Assembly (NCBI GenBank): GCA_035578905.1 | Contig: JAQJVL010000175.1 | Span: 1,153,001 to 1,217,000, forward strand | Length of the DNA: 64,000 nt | Origin: Stictocephala bisonia | Taxonomy: Eukaryota > Arthropoda > Insecta > Hemiptera > Membracidae | Direction of reading: 5' to 3' | Shown here: in pieces, positions 48,630 through 59,412 of the stretch | How positions within the stretch are numbered: the first letter of the stretch is position 1 | How the letters are laid out: the number at the start of each line of letters is the position of its first letter | The notes under the pieces: generated by a model | The model's input: only the letters and a program-made list of their open reading frames with translations | Databases searched by the model: none | What the model was told of the DNA's origin: nothing | Made by a program: the position numbers and the translations under genes

Positions 48630-48871
48630 CCTAATTAAATTCAAATTCAAATCTTTATTGCCGTTACAAGAAGTTTACATGCATGGCATTGTCACAATTG
48701 TCTTATACTATGATTTAAAATTAACTTTAACATCATTTATAAATTCATCATCATTATATGGACACAGTTTCAACAGATATTTTTTTAGTGTTTTCTTAAA
48801 TTGAATATTGTTTAAACATTTTATATTGTACGGTAATAAATTAAAATATCGTTTAGATTGCTCAATAAAAC
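48630..48871 (-). pseudogene. LINE-2: ORF2 C-terminus and 3' tail
   Basis: On the minus strand, directly after the gap, a frame reads RYFNLLPYNIKCLNNIQF, then KKTLKKYLLKLCPYNDDEF, and stops at a TAG (48708-48710). This is the usual short tail of a Jockey/CR1-type ORF2. It is followed by a short 3' untranslated region with AATAAAGATTTGAATTTGAA, a polyadenylation-like word running into a (GAATTT)-type tail ending at about 48630. The body of the ORF2 would lie in or across the gap. Confidence 0.7.
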
Positions 48872-48971
48872 NNNNNNNNNNNNNNNNNNNNNNNNNNNNN
48901 NNNNNNNNNNNNNNNNNNNNNNNNNNNNNNNNNNNNNNNNNNNNNNNNNNNNNNNNNNNNNNNNNNNNNNN
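48872..48971. other. assembly gap (100 N)
   Basis: Exactly 100 N, the conventional size for a gap of unknown length. It separates an ORF1 start from an ORF2 end on the same strand, so several kilobases of a LINE may be missing here. Confidence 0.98.
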
Positions 48972-49341
48972 GCAAATTTGTTCTCCTTTGGTATTGCTCC
49001 AGATCGTCCATGCGCAACTTATCTTTTAGCAGATCACCGACCTTACTCTTCAGAGACGTCACCTCATCCTCCAACTTTTTAATCTTCTCGTTAGCGGCAC
49101 ACATGGCAGCCGCTACCGACTCTTCAATGACGCCCTTCAATCTGTCTGCTAGTCTGTTTACAATTTGGTCGATAACTCCATCGCCAGACAGCTGTTTGGT
49201 GACCAGCGCAGAAACAAACTCCTTATCGGTATTAGACAAAGGCATTGTTTGTGAGCTCGAGTCCAGTTCCAATGATAACGATCGGCGCTTATCAGTAGCT
49301 TGCCTGCGTTTAGATCGCAAAGCGTGAGGGCTTCGAACCAT
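48972..49341 (-). CDS. LINE-2: ORF1 protein, N-terminal part
   Basis: An ATG at 49341 opens 123 codons that run uninterrupted into the gap. It starts MVRSPHALRSKRRQATDKRR (basic, nucleic-acid binding in character), continues with a helix IDQIVNRLADRLKGVIEE and a heptad-like coiled coil KIKKLEDEVTSLKSKVGDLL, and reaches DDLEQYQRRTNL. The last words are the hallmark of insect LINE ORF1 proteins, where a coiled coil leads to (D)LEQYxRRxN and an RNA-binding domain. It is partial because of the gap. Codon use is more CG-rich than in the decayed LINE-1 next to it, so this copy is younger. The leader upstream (to about 49560) may be its 5' untranslated region. Confidence 0.75.
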
Positions 49342-49841
49342 ATAAATAGCCTTTAACTATCACAGATCGAAAAATCAAAGTACAATATCACGATATAACA
49401 ACTCACGATTGAAAACTGCACAACTCAATATAAATCTTAACTTGAAAGAAGCGAAAAAACCCCACAAAATCGCAGAAAAACTGAGGAGCCAAACACGTTG
49501 ACGTTCACTCACTCTGACATCACTATCTCCACCATCCACTCCACCTAGCGACTCAATAACGAACTCTTACGAATTGGGAACTCCTGCAGTACGTTTATGA
49601 CATTACAATGATCGTATTCCTAACGTTGGATTGTGGAACAATATTGATTTTTACTGTAAGGAGACGATATTCAACAGGTCATTCACAGCTGTCTGCAGTA
49701 ATGGCGGCCGGTGTAAACAAAGTGTGTTGTTGTTTATCGTAACATGTTGTTTAGCTAGTTTATTATTTTATTATAAATGGATTGAATAAATAAATATTTT
49801 TATCGTGTGTTGTGTGTTATTAGTGTAGTTTTAGTGACTAA

Positions 49842-50088
49842 AATGACAACTCGGGATAGTGAGATTGATCGCTGGATGGACAATTCTTCCCTTTCTGAAG
49901 AAAGTGATAGTGACAATGTTGATTTTGCTCAACTTCAATCTACACCAAACATCATTTCAGAAGATAGTGATGATGATGAAGTCCTTCATATATAAAGGGT
50001 TTTCCAAACGTAAGCATTTTTTCACCGGATTGATAAAAAAAGTACCGCGTACAGGGTTGAGGCGCACACATAAATTACCGCGTCAAAG
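49842..50088 (+). pseudogene. piggyBac-type remnant: transposase start joined to right terminus
   Basis: From the ATG at 49842 the frame reads MTTRDSEIDRWMDNSSLSEE, then SDSDNVDFAQL and SEDSDDDEVLHI before a stop at 49993-49995. The Ser/Asp/Glu-rich start fits the acidic N-terminus of piggyBac-family transposases. About 90 bases further on the sequence carries ACCGCGTACAGGG and ACCGCGTCAAAGGG, directly followed by TTAA (50089-50092), as at a piggyBac terminus. So almost all of the transposase is deleted between its start and the right end. The left terminus was not found; LINE-2 or its insertion site lies upstream. Confidence 0.45.
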
Positions 50089-50092
50089 GGTT

Positions 50093-51429
50093 AATGCCAT
50101 GTGTTGTTTTTGTTGTATATTTATTATTGTTACATTTTTTTCAGAGATATATTTATGATATTAGACCTAATAGGAAAAATGTTATTAGGCCTAACGAAAT
50201 TTTTTGATATTCTGTTTTATTGATACTTTGCACTGTTGATATTTGTCGAGCTTGTTTTCTTTATTTATTTATTTCTTTTGCCTCTAGGCCATATAATAGA
50301 TTTATATATTTTCTGTAACTTTGATAACTTTTCACAAGCTTACGTAAATGTTTACTTTTTCTTATCACCTAATATTTTTTTAATCCTTTGAATTTAATGT
50401 TTTTTTTCATTTTCATGTAATAAACAATATTTTTGCCATTCAACTTGTGTTTTTTTTTTGTTCTGTGTCATCCTCCTGAGTCTGGTGCTTTCGCACCTAC
50501 CCTCGATGGACCCAACAATGTTTTGATAGTACGTGGGTGGGTTGCAATGTTTATAGGTCATAACTTAAAAAGATGATTTTGTAAGAGACAAGAAGTTGTA
50601 CAGTAATAGCAATAATAATAGGATATGATTGCTATATCTAGTGTTGAAGGGTGTATATTATTTAAACGTTTATGTAACCTTTTTTTATATAAGCTTAAAA
50701 CAAATAGGCCTACTTATTTACTAAAGTTCAAATAATTATCAGGTAAAAAAAGTGATTTTACAGAACATCTTAAAGGACAAAAAAGAAAAACAACATTAAT
50801 CTACCTTACAATCAATAATCTACAGAAAAATACAATCAGTTTCTAGCATTTAATCAGGTAAGTATGATTTGTATAAATAACAGACTCTTAAAAATATCTA
50901 AACATGTATTACAACATACATAATCAAGATGCTTACAAAAAACACACAGAATACAACCAAGAAAAAAAGGAGAATAAGATTCACAAGAAAAATATTGAAT
51001 TCACAACTAGACTGACAAAAAACAAATTGAAGTACAGAACTTACTTATAAAACCAACTGGAGTGTCCTTATGTAAGCCACGAAAAATAATAATAAATATG
51101 TAATGTTTGTAATGACTGTTTTCTTATTTTTCCACAAACAATTATTTTAGTTACAAAACTTTTAAGCCTAGATAGGTATAGTACGTAATTCTGACGTGTT
51201 ATGTACTTTTTTACTCTAATATAGTTGTTTATCATAGCAGATGTTTGTCCAAACAGCAGTGTTTCAGTTCCCCCTTCCCCCTTGTGTAATGTATCAACGT
51301 TGTGCCATTTTTGTTAAATTTCAAGACTTGGAGACAAAAATTTGTCAAATTTACATACAATACCTAGAAGTGAAAAAATACTTTCCAATAGGGTCTTATG
51401 GGACTTAGCAGTCACTGACATATGTAATA
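50093..51429. other. AT-rich non-coding DNA
   Basis: No supported gene or boundary. A short less AT-rich stretch at 50465-50560 has no identifiable content. Confidence 0.5.
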
Positions 51430-52043
51430 CAGTAGTCCCTCATTAATCCGACACAATTCAGACCAGGTATGTGTTGGATTAGTGAAAAAGCCCGATTACT
51501 GGAGTTCAATTGTAAAACATGCTTAAATTACATAATAGAATGTATATTGTAACTTAAAAAAGTTAATTTTTACAATAAAGATTTACAATAATTTCAAAGT
51601 AAGAAGTATGGTAGACCAGTTGAAACGGTGTTATATAACACTGTTGCATGTGTATTAAAAACAAGTTAAAAAGCTTACAACAATTGAAAACATTAATCCT
51701 TTAAAACTTTACAAAAAAGAAAAAAATAGTTAAAATAAAATGTAACTATTGTCCTTGTGAGGTTTCTGGTCCTCCATCGGGCGCCTCCCCAGGTGGCGGA
51801 TAGGGGAAAGCCTCCCAGATATGGGTGGTACCGGGGAAATGAAATACCCGGGGCGGACCAAAACAGAAGCTGCGTCTGATTCAGAGTGAACGGCAGCAAA
51901 CATCGGCTGTCTCCATGAACTATGGACAGCAAAATCGGCTGTCTTGTTAGGAGCGGATGAACTACTACTCTGGGACTTACAATCTCAATTTTAACCTTGG
52001 AATGGATACTAATCCTTTCCCCAACACAAATCTCAAATAACGC

Positions 52044-53300
52044 ATGATGAAAATCTCTCTAAATAAAACTACTCCAGGAGGTACCTTAGACAGGGAATCC
52101 TCCGTCGCAAAGAGCGACGCAATCGGGCCATCGGATTCTGGAGAGCCCGAAACAACATGCAACCAACCAAAGCTCCAGGAAACACCAACGCTCAAACTCA
52201 AAACAAAAAGAGTATGCTTCTTTGGAACAGTAAATATAAACTCACTGTTGAAAACGGGAAAACTGAAACAACTAATCAAGGTACTTGATGAATTCAAGAT
52301 TCTAATCCTAGCCCTCCAAGAAACGAGATTCACAGACGAGGCTATAATGGAATCAGAAGGATATAGGATCTTCAAAGGTAAAAGAGGCCTAAACCCTATG
52401 GGAAAAGGCATACCTCACCTGGGAAATGGATTTATCGTGAACAAGAAGATAATTAACTCTATAACAGACTTCTACTCACCAAATGAACGACTTGCAATCA
52501 TGACACTACAATGTGCGAATAAAACTTACACTATAATAAACTGCCACGCTCCCATTAACGAGGACAACAGAAGGAACCCAGAAAAAGTTGAGAAATACTG
52601 GGAGGCCCTAGAACATGAACTCTCAAAAATACCCCCAAAAAATATTAAGATCTTACTAGGCGACTTCAACGCACAGATTGGAAATGAGAGAAAATACAAA
52701 AAGACAGTAGGAGAGTACCCTACTCACAAAAGAACCAACAAAAATGGAGAAAGACTGATAGAGTTGTGCAGGGGCGTCAACCTTAAATTAATGTCAACAA
52801 ATTTTAAACACTTGCCCAGAAAACAAAAAACGTGGAAATCACCAAACCAAAGCCTGGGAGAATTCCAGATTGATCATGTCGCCATATCATTCGATAATCA
52901 GAAAGAAATCATGAATGTGAAAGTAAGAAAGGGCGCAAACATAGAAACAGATCACTACCTAACGACACTAAAAGTAAAATCTACCCCCCAAAAAAAGACA
53001 CCAAACAAAGAGTTTAAAATACAGAGGATCAACACAGAAGTACTAAAGCTAAAGAGACAAGAATTCCAGGAAAAACTTAACATAGAATCAGAGGAATGGG
53101 AGGAAATTAAGACAAAAATAGTCAAGACGTCAATGGAAATAGCCCCGCTCAAGAGACAAAGAAAACACAGGTGGTGGAATAACCAATGCGAAGAGGCCCT
53201 TGAACTTAGGAGTAAAACCTGGAAAAAATGGCACTCAACCAAAAACAACGAAGACTATATCTATTCAAAGAACAGAGATCACAAACAGCAAAAATTATAA
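52044..53300 (+). pseudogene. LINE-3: AP-like endonuclease part
   Basis: The ATG at 52044 follows an in-frame TAA, so the start is well placed. Residues 1-55 are a variable leader. The endonuclease domain follows with N-S-L after GTVNINS (61-67), ALQETRF (90-96), GDFNAQIG (206-213), IDHVAIS (276-282) and a TDHYLTT motif (302-308) in the usual place of SDH. These residues line the active site that nicks target DNA. The frame should continue into the reverse transcriptase, but an indel near 53265 throws it into a short false tail ending at 53300. No other damage is visible in this part. Confidence 0.88.
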
Positions 53301-54889
53301 GAACACACAAGAGGAATTTTGACAAGATCCAACTACAACAAATAGATGAAGACTTTAAAAAGAACAACACAAGAACATTCTATAAAACTTTTAAGCAAAA
53401 CCTCCAGGGATATCGACCACCAAATTTATGTTTCAAAAATGAAGAAGGAAAAATAGCACTGAATAATCAAGAAAACTGCAAACTACTAGCGACATACTTC
53501 AAAAAACTATTAAACTGTGAGGAGCCAAAAGTGAGATTCCCAAAACTAAATCCGAAATATAAATTCAAAAACTCCAAACCACCGAACATAACAGAAATCC
53601 AACAGATTATTAAGAAACTAAAAAATGATAAAGCCCCAGGAGAAGACTCTATAGTAGCAGAAATGTGGAAAAACGTAGATACCAAGACAGTCCAAAGTCT
53701 ACATAAAATAATACAAAAGATTTGGGAAACGGAAGAAATGCCAGAAGAATGGAAAACAGCTATGATCCATCCAATACACAAAAAGGGAGAGAAAACAGAT
53801 GCAAACAACTATAGAGGAATTTCACTACTATCAGTAACATACAAGATCCTATCCAAAGCATTACAAAACAGATTGGAGGTCCAACTGGACCCACAATTAG
53901 GTGACTACCAAGGAGGATTCAGGAAAGGAAGATCCTGTGCCGAACAGATACTAAACCTGAAACTCTTAATAAGGTACAGGAGACTAAGGGCCAAAGACAT
54001 ACACGTGACATTCGTGGACTTCAAAAAAGCATACGACTCTATAAATAGAGAGACACTATTCAACACCCTGGAAGAATTCGGAGCCGATGACAAATCAATC
54101 GCAATCACAAGAAAAACCCTAACAAACACAAAGTCAAAGGTAAAATTTATGGGAGAGATCTCAGAACCTTTTGAGATCAAAACAGGAGTGAGACAGGGAG
54201 ATGGGCTCTCCCCACTACTCTTCAACTGTGTACTGGAGAAGGTAATGAGAGAATGGAGAAAGAGAATGGAGGAGGAAGGAATTCCCAAATTAAAAATAGG
54301 AAGAAAGAAGGATAACCTTGAAATTGACTGTCTAGCTTTTGCGGACGACCTGGCCGTGCTAGCAGAAAACATGGAAGACGCTAGAAGACAAATCAATATA
54401 CTGAAAGAGACAGCAGAGAAGGCTGGATTACAAATATCATATGAAAAGACAGAATATTTGACAAACAGAAAAGATGCACCAAGACATATCACTACAAAAT
54501 ATGGTAAAATCAAGAGGGTCAACAAGTTCAAATACCTGGGAGAATTAATCCAACCAAATGCCCTGGACAAAGAAGCAGTCAGTGCAAGAGCAAGAAAAAT
54601 GGAACTGGCATTCCAATTGACAAAAAATATATATAATAAAAAGTCCATATCCATTAACGCAAAACTAAGACACTACAATACAGTTATTAAACCAGAAGGC
54701 CTCTATGCCTCAGAATGCCTTACGCTAAACACAGCCAGACAAATGGAAGAGATAGAAAAAAAGGAGAGAAAAATTATTCGGAAAATCCTGGGACCAAAAT
54801 ATGAAGATGGAAAATGGAAACTGAGAAGCAACAAAGAGATCTACAAAAAAACAGAAAAAATAACAGACACAAAAGAAGAAGAAGAGTAA
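53228..54889 (+). pseudogene. LINE-3: reverse transcriptase part
   Basis: This is the continuation of the endonuclease frame after the shift near 53265; the ATG at 53228 is not a real start. Counting from there the reverse transcriptase motifs are KAPGED (135-140), NNYRGISLLS (193-202), QGGFRKGRSC (228-237), VDFKKAYDSI (263-272), VRQGDGLSPLLFN (321-333) and the catalytic FADD box (371-374). All are kept. Target-primed reverse transcription is the family role. A thumb-like tail with YLGELIQPNALDKEAV follows. A second shift, in the (GAA)-rich stretch near 54880, ends the frame in a run of Glu. Confidence 0.9.
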
Positions 54890-55242
54890 CCTTCTACGGA
54901 CATATTAAAAGAATGGACGAAGGAAGATTGACAAAGAGAATATTCAACTACTTCGATAGAAACCCCAAAACACAGATAACATGGATCAAGGAGGTCAGGA
55001 AAGACATGGAAGAAATGGAAATAGATGGAGAAGAGGTGGAGAGAAGAGAAGAATTCAAAAAGGAGATCAAAGGATTCCAGGGTTTTCAAGAAAAGGGCAA
55101 AAAAGAAAACAGGAGCAAAATGGACGGAAGAGAGAAAGAAACAGCATGGAGAAAGAATGAAAGAGTAGTGGAAGGAAAGAAAGAAGAGAGAAAATCAATC
55201 ATGAGAAGTTATTTCACGTGGTCCATAGTAGGCCAAAATTAA
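54814..55242 (+). pseudogene. LINE-3: C-terminal part
   Basis: After the shift near 54880 the true frame reads RRRRVTFYGHIKRMDEGRL, then TKRIFNYFDRNPKTQITWIK, the RRLRFxGHIxRM-type tail that ends many RTE-like proteins. The rest is rich in Lys and Glu and stops at 55240-55242, nine bases before the target duplication. The nominal ATG at 54814 is not a real start. Confidence 0.85.
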
Positions 55243-55339
55243 AGGAAGAAGAAAATGTAACTATTGATAAAAATTTTAAAAAATAGTAAAAATAATTAAG
55301 AGTTGTCTTGTGCTGACAGAATATTATCTTAAAAAAGTA

Positions 55340-55892
55340 TTTTTCAATAATATTTCCTATCATTTTTTCAATGCAATGTTTTGCATTATTTATAACATGT
55401 CTAAACAAAGAAACTCTAATATATTTAACTCACTATAAAAACCTTTTAAATATTATACTCTATAAAACTAGAAGCATAATCATTTATTCATAATGTGATA
55501 TGAATTGTAAACAGAATGGAATATTGCCATCAGGTGTTTTTATCAGGCAGGAAGTGATAAGAAAGGGTCAAGATAAACAAGGGTGGGACCCAGGCTGCAA
55601 GAGATCTTCCTCTTTACTGCCTTTGGAATTCTAATGTTATCAGTTCTTTCAAGTGCTGATTGTACTGATAAGGAAATAGGCTGACTGTGGGCAGATATTT
55701 TCTGAAGTTATTTTGTTTATCTTATGGTCTGACAAAGTTATTTTGTTTATCTTTTGGTCAGAAATTGTCCTTTAATTGTTCTGTTTATCAGCACTTTTCA
55801 CTCCTGAAACATTCCTGATATGAAAGCTATCTCCCTCTTTGGTTTTCTGGAACCAGAACCAAAGGGTTCTGGTTCTTTTATCGAAAGCGATA
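55340..55892 (-). mobile_element. hAT-B fragment inside the Tigger-type element
   Basis: Read on the minus strand this matches hAT-B from about 36745 to 37400: AACCAGAACC words, GATAGCTTTCATATCAG, AGTGCTGATAAACAGAACA, CACTTCCTGCCTGAT and TTATGCTTCTAGT in order. The hAT terminus itself is missing; the match stops at about GATAGAACTG, and GCCGGATTACTGGG of the host element follows. There is no 8-bp duplication, so the piece was either captured or truncated. Confidence 0.7.
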
Positions 55893-55966
55893 GAACTGGC
55901 CGGATTACTGGGGGGGGGGGGGGGCTCCGGACTGGTGTAGGGTCGGATTATAGAGGGACTGCTGTA

Positions 55967-56807
55967 TAAGCTTACAAAATGTATTAACAATTGGTCTTCA
56001 ATGTTTTTTCGTTTATTAGTAATTTTTATTAAACCATTCTCAATCTACCAACTGTGCTTACGAAGTTTATTGACTGCGTAACATTTACGTATCAATACCC
56101 TTAGTGTCATACTCATACACAATACCTATCTGGGTTAAGGAATTGACTCCTTAACAATTAACTGCCTAGTGCATGGTCTCTTATTATATTAAATTGAGCA
56201 AAGTTAACACTAATGTACAGAAAAAGTTTGTAGATTTAGTATTATAAGGGTGCGTAAGAAAGGTTAGTTGAAAATACATTCCTAGATGTTAAAACAACCC
56301 TTAAAATAACTCCTTCTGACATAACAATGACAAACAGCTGATAAATGAAAGCAATAGTGAATATTTGTTCTGTTACTTTTAAATTGTCACGGTCAATAAG
56401 TATGAATGCACAGATTAAATCCATACATTCTCTAAAACTGTTGTATCTTAGGTAGGGTTGCCATAAGTCCGTATTTTGTACAGATGGTTTGTATTTTACA
56501 TTCTGTGTCTGTGTCTGTACCGTACAACAAAAAAACCGGGAAGATGTCCGTATTTTTCTTTCTATCAATATTAAAAATATATTTTAAATATTTACTATTG
56601 TAAAAATGAAAAATATGTATTACTTTGGGAAATCTTCAATGCTATTCTGAGCATCAACAAAGTTAACAGTGACATGTCATGCGCAGAATTTGTCTAAGCC
56701 ATCATAAAGAAATAGTTCTTTACTTTAAAAAGTAATCTCTTCTGAAAAGAATGACTGGTTTCAGCCTTCAGCCAGTAACTGTACCAGTACAAGAGATGCC
56801 TAAACAT
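55967..56807. other. non-coding DNA
   Basis: No gene. At 56455-56560 the words CCGTATTTT and TCCGTATTTTT with GTCTGTGTCTGTAC suggest an old repeat end, but no partner was found. The 8 bases CTAAACAT at 56800-56807 are the left target duplication of hAT-C. Confidence 0.5.
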
Positions 56808-57335
56808 CAGTGGCAGATCCAGCGTGGAGCTATAGCCTCCCCCTTGGGTATCAAATTAACACTGGATAAAACAATGGTTTATTTCACCATTGAGAACCAA
56901 TTGAATAAATTCGTAAAATAGAAAACAAAATTATTAATATTTTGACAAACATAACCTGTGGCAAAACCAGAAATAAATAGACAGAGAAATAAATTAATAC
57001 GTCAATGCTTCATTGCAAGTTGTAGACAACGCAGAGCAGACCACTGCGGGGATGTTTCACTCCACGAAAAACGCCAAAAATATATGTTTCTGTTTCAATG
57101 ATTTTGTCTGTAATAATTATTGTATCGTAACACTTGCAGTGTTATTTGATATATGAAGACCTGATCTACTGTCGGCTCAGAAAGTTTGTGCACACGAGTT
57201 TGAAGGTTGTTTACCGAGAAACTAAGAGACCTATGACAAATCCAATCATACTATTGTTTTCCTCATTTGATTGTACGTTACGACATGTGAATTTGTAAAT
57301 AATTGTACAATAAGGTTTAAATAATTTTTCATTCT

Positions 57336-58942
57336 AGTTGGAACAAAAAAAGTACCGGAATTTCAACTAATTTTCACTGTACATCAAATTTACACTATCA
57401 TTACTCAAAAACCCGTGAACATATCACTTTTATATTTTAATACGTGGTTAATAGGAACCGTCCCTATAAGTGTTATACATTTTAGAATGTTATCTTTTAA
57501 AAACATAAAGTTCTTATCAATTACCGGAAACATGGTTTTCTTGGCTTCTAGAGGTTGTAAAATTAATTACATGGTCTTGTTGTAATCCTTATTACATGTA
57601 TAGTTATTATAGATAAATTATTTTCAAATGTGTAAGTAAATGCAGTAATTTTATATAGTTTTAAATTAATTTAAAATAAATTTAAACTGATAAATTTAAA
57701 TTGATTTAAATCAATATAAAATCACTTCATTTACTTACACATATAAAAAAACAATTTATTGTCACTATATATGTAATAAGGATTACAACAACACCAAATA
57801 ATTTATTTTACTGCCTCTAGAAGTCAAGAAAACAACGTTTTAGGTAATTGATAAAACTTTTTTCTTTCGAAGATTTTAATTTTAAAATTTATGAAACTTA
57901 CAGAGGACATTCCCATCAACCACATACAAAAATGATGTATTAACACATTCGCTGCGTAAAATTCACCAATTGGATGTCGGGGGAGCTGAACATTTTTATT
58001 ACATGAAAACTTACCTTTAGGTGTATGAAGTTGATTGAAGTTGGTAATAGCCTGATTCTTTGACGTTTTCCTTGTAAAAATGACGTCATAAGTTTGGCCC
58101 CCACTGGTGGGGGCGCAGCACCTAGCGCTCGATCACCGTTGTTTGACCCTCACAAAATCACTTGGAATCGTTTTATTGTACAAAACCTCCTTTTTTATGT
58201 AAAATACTTGGTAGTTCAGTACCTCAGTGGTCAAAATACCTCAGTAAAATGAAATGACGTCATAAGTTTGGCACCCACCGGTGGGGGCGCAGCACCTAGC
58301 GCTCGATCACCGTTGTTTGACCCACACAAAATCACTTGTAATGTCGTTTTATTGTACAAAACCTCCTTTTATATGTAAAATACTTGGTAGTTCAGTACCT
58401 CAGTGGTCAAAATACCTCAGTAGTCAAAATATAGCCCGACACGATTTCCAGAGTTCGGCAGTAAAATAATCTTCAAAATACACACAAATAATTTAGTCAC
58501 AATAATTAAAATATTTAAATATATGTACAGACAGTAATACAATATATACACACTCAACACAAAGCACCAGGAATATAACTATAAGTATTAGTCTATAAGA
58601 ACAGCATGAAACGGTACGCACCCACCGGTGGGGGCTCAGCTATATGGTAGAGGTCGTAGAACTCGAAACTAACAACGCGGCAAGTAAGGTTAGGTTACTA
58701 GGCAACGAAGCGAGGTGGAACAAAACAAATACAACGAATGGCTGGGCCAGTCTGGGCTTTCTAGTAAACAGTGACTCAAGCCCCCACCGGTGGGGGCGCC
58801 GTGATTCGGATACAGACCCTGCCCCCACCGGTGGGGGCAGCCGCAGCGAATGTGTTAACGGGTTTTTGAGTAATAACGTTGTAAACTTGATGTACAGTGA
58901 AATCTAGCTACAATTTCGGTACTTTGTTTTGTTTCAACTAGG
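57336..58942. mobile_element. foldback element (about 690 bp) split by a piggyBac MITE
   Basis: The ends CTAGTTGGAACAAA (57336) and, in inverse, CTAGTTGAAACAAA (to 58942) begin arms that pair over their whole length once the piggyBac MITE is taken out: 57336-57424 with 58859-58942, and 57441-57670 with 57715-57928. The centre is near 57690. Pairing words include CTCAAAAACCCGT, CGTGGTTAAT/ATCAACCACAT and TCTAGAGG/CCTCTAGA. No protein is encoded and no clear target duplication is visible. Confidence 0.75.
57944..58854. mobile_element. piggyBac-type MITE with five copies of an 18-bp palindrome
   Basis: TTAA lies on both sides (57940-57943 and 58855-58858). The ends CACATTCGCTGCG match perfectly over 13 bases in inverse. 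Inside, GCCCCCACCGGTGGGGGC or a one- or two-base variant occurs at 58097, 58271, 58618, 58780 and 58821. A 174-bp segment starting TGACGTCATAAGTTTGG at 58081 is duplicated from 58255. No transposase is encoded; the small opposing frames at 58640-58907 are by-products of the palindromes. It sits in the right arm of the foldback element, so it is younger. Confidence 0.88.
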
Positions 58943-59210
58943 ATAAAAACTATTAAAACTTATAATAAAATTTAAAAATTCATATGTTGATATGAATCTG
59001 TGTTTTGGTTGAAGAGTACTTTAAAAACATATGTTTATTATTTTTACTTTATTATTGTTGTTTTTAAAATGAACTACTGGGCCTTCCTTTGATTGTTCGA
59101 ATATCTTGGTTATGTATAGTTTTATGTCAATTAAAGCTAAATGTTTTGTCATTCATTATTCTTCTGTTTTCTTAGTTCAATTTAATTGACAAAAATATTC
59201 ATTAAATACT

Positions 59211-59412
59211 ATGGATAAATTTCTTCGTTCAGATAAACTTATTACAGACCCTAACTCACACAATTCTACCGTTGAATGGCTTCATTGGAAATGTACTTTT
59301 GACAACTTTATATTTGGTGTAGAAAACATTGATGACAAAGGTAAGTTATCTCTTTTAGTAAACTATGTATCACCAACAGTCTACACATTGTTCAATGATT
59401 GTGACAAGCATA
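59211..59412 (+). pseudogene. Ty3/gypsy retrotransposon: gag start
   Basis: The ATG at 59211 opens MDKFLRSDKLITDPNSHNST followed by VEWLHWKCTFDNFI and VNYVSPTVYTLFNDC. A short hydrophobic-aromatic leader of this kind starts the Gag of several insect Ty3/gypsy elements. After DCDKH at about 59412 the sequence changes abruptly to unrelated DNA, so the rest of Gag and the protease are missing. No LTR or primer-binding site was recognised upstream. The family is inferred from the pol pieces downstream. Confidence 0.6.

Larger units (their letters stand above)
51752..55251 (+). mobile_element. LINE-3: RTE-like retrotransposon, apparently full length
   Basis: A perfect 15-bp duplication, AAAATGTAACTATTG, flanks it (51737-51751 and 55252-55266). 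Between are a roughly 290-bp CG-richer 5' leader beginning TCCTTGTGAGG, one protein reading frame now in three pieces, and a 3' region of only nine bases after the last stop, ending in GGAAGAAGA. A very short 3' end with a simple-repeat tail and one long endonuclease-reverse transcriptase frame fits the RTE clade (known family traits). The insertion is inside the Tigger-type element and looks recent. Confidence 0.88.
51430..55964. mobile_element. Tigger/pogo-type non-autonomous element hosting an RTE-like LINE
   Basis: Ends CAGTAGTCCCTCATTAATCC (51430) and, in inverse, CAGCAGTCCCTCTATAATCC (to 55964) match at 20 of the first 23 bases. TA lies outside both ends (51428-51429 and 55965-55966). 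The CAGTnGTCCCTC start is typical of Tigger-like pogo relatives. Removing the LINE and one copy of its 15-bp duplication leaves about 1.0 kb with no transposase. Its right half contains a piece of hAT-B sequence and a 15-base G run at 55910-55924. Confidence 0.75.

Noticed and set aside
52955..54654. Minus-strand open frames up to 249 codons over LINE-3
   Set aside because: Antisense shadows of an A-rich coding strand; residues are Ser/Leu/Phe-rich with no motif.
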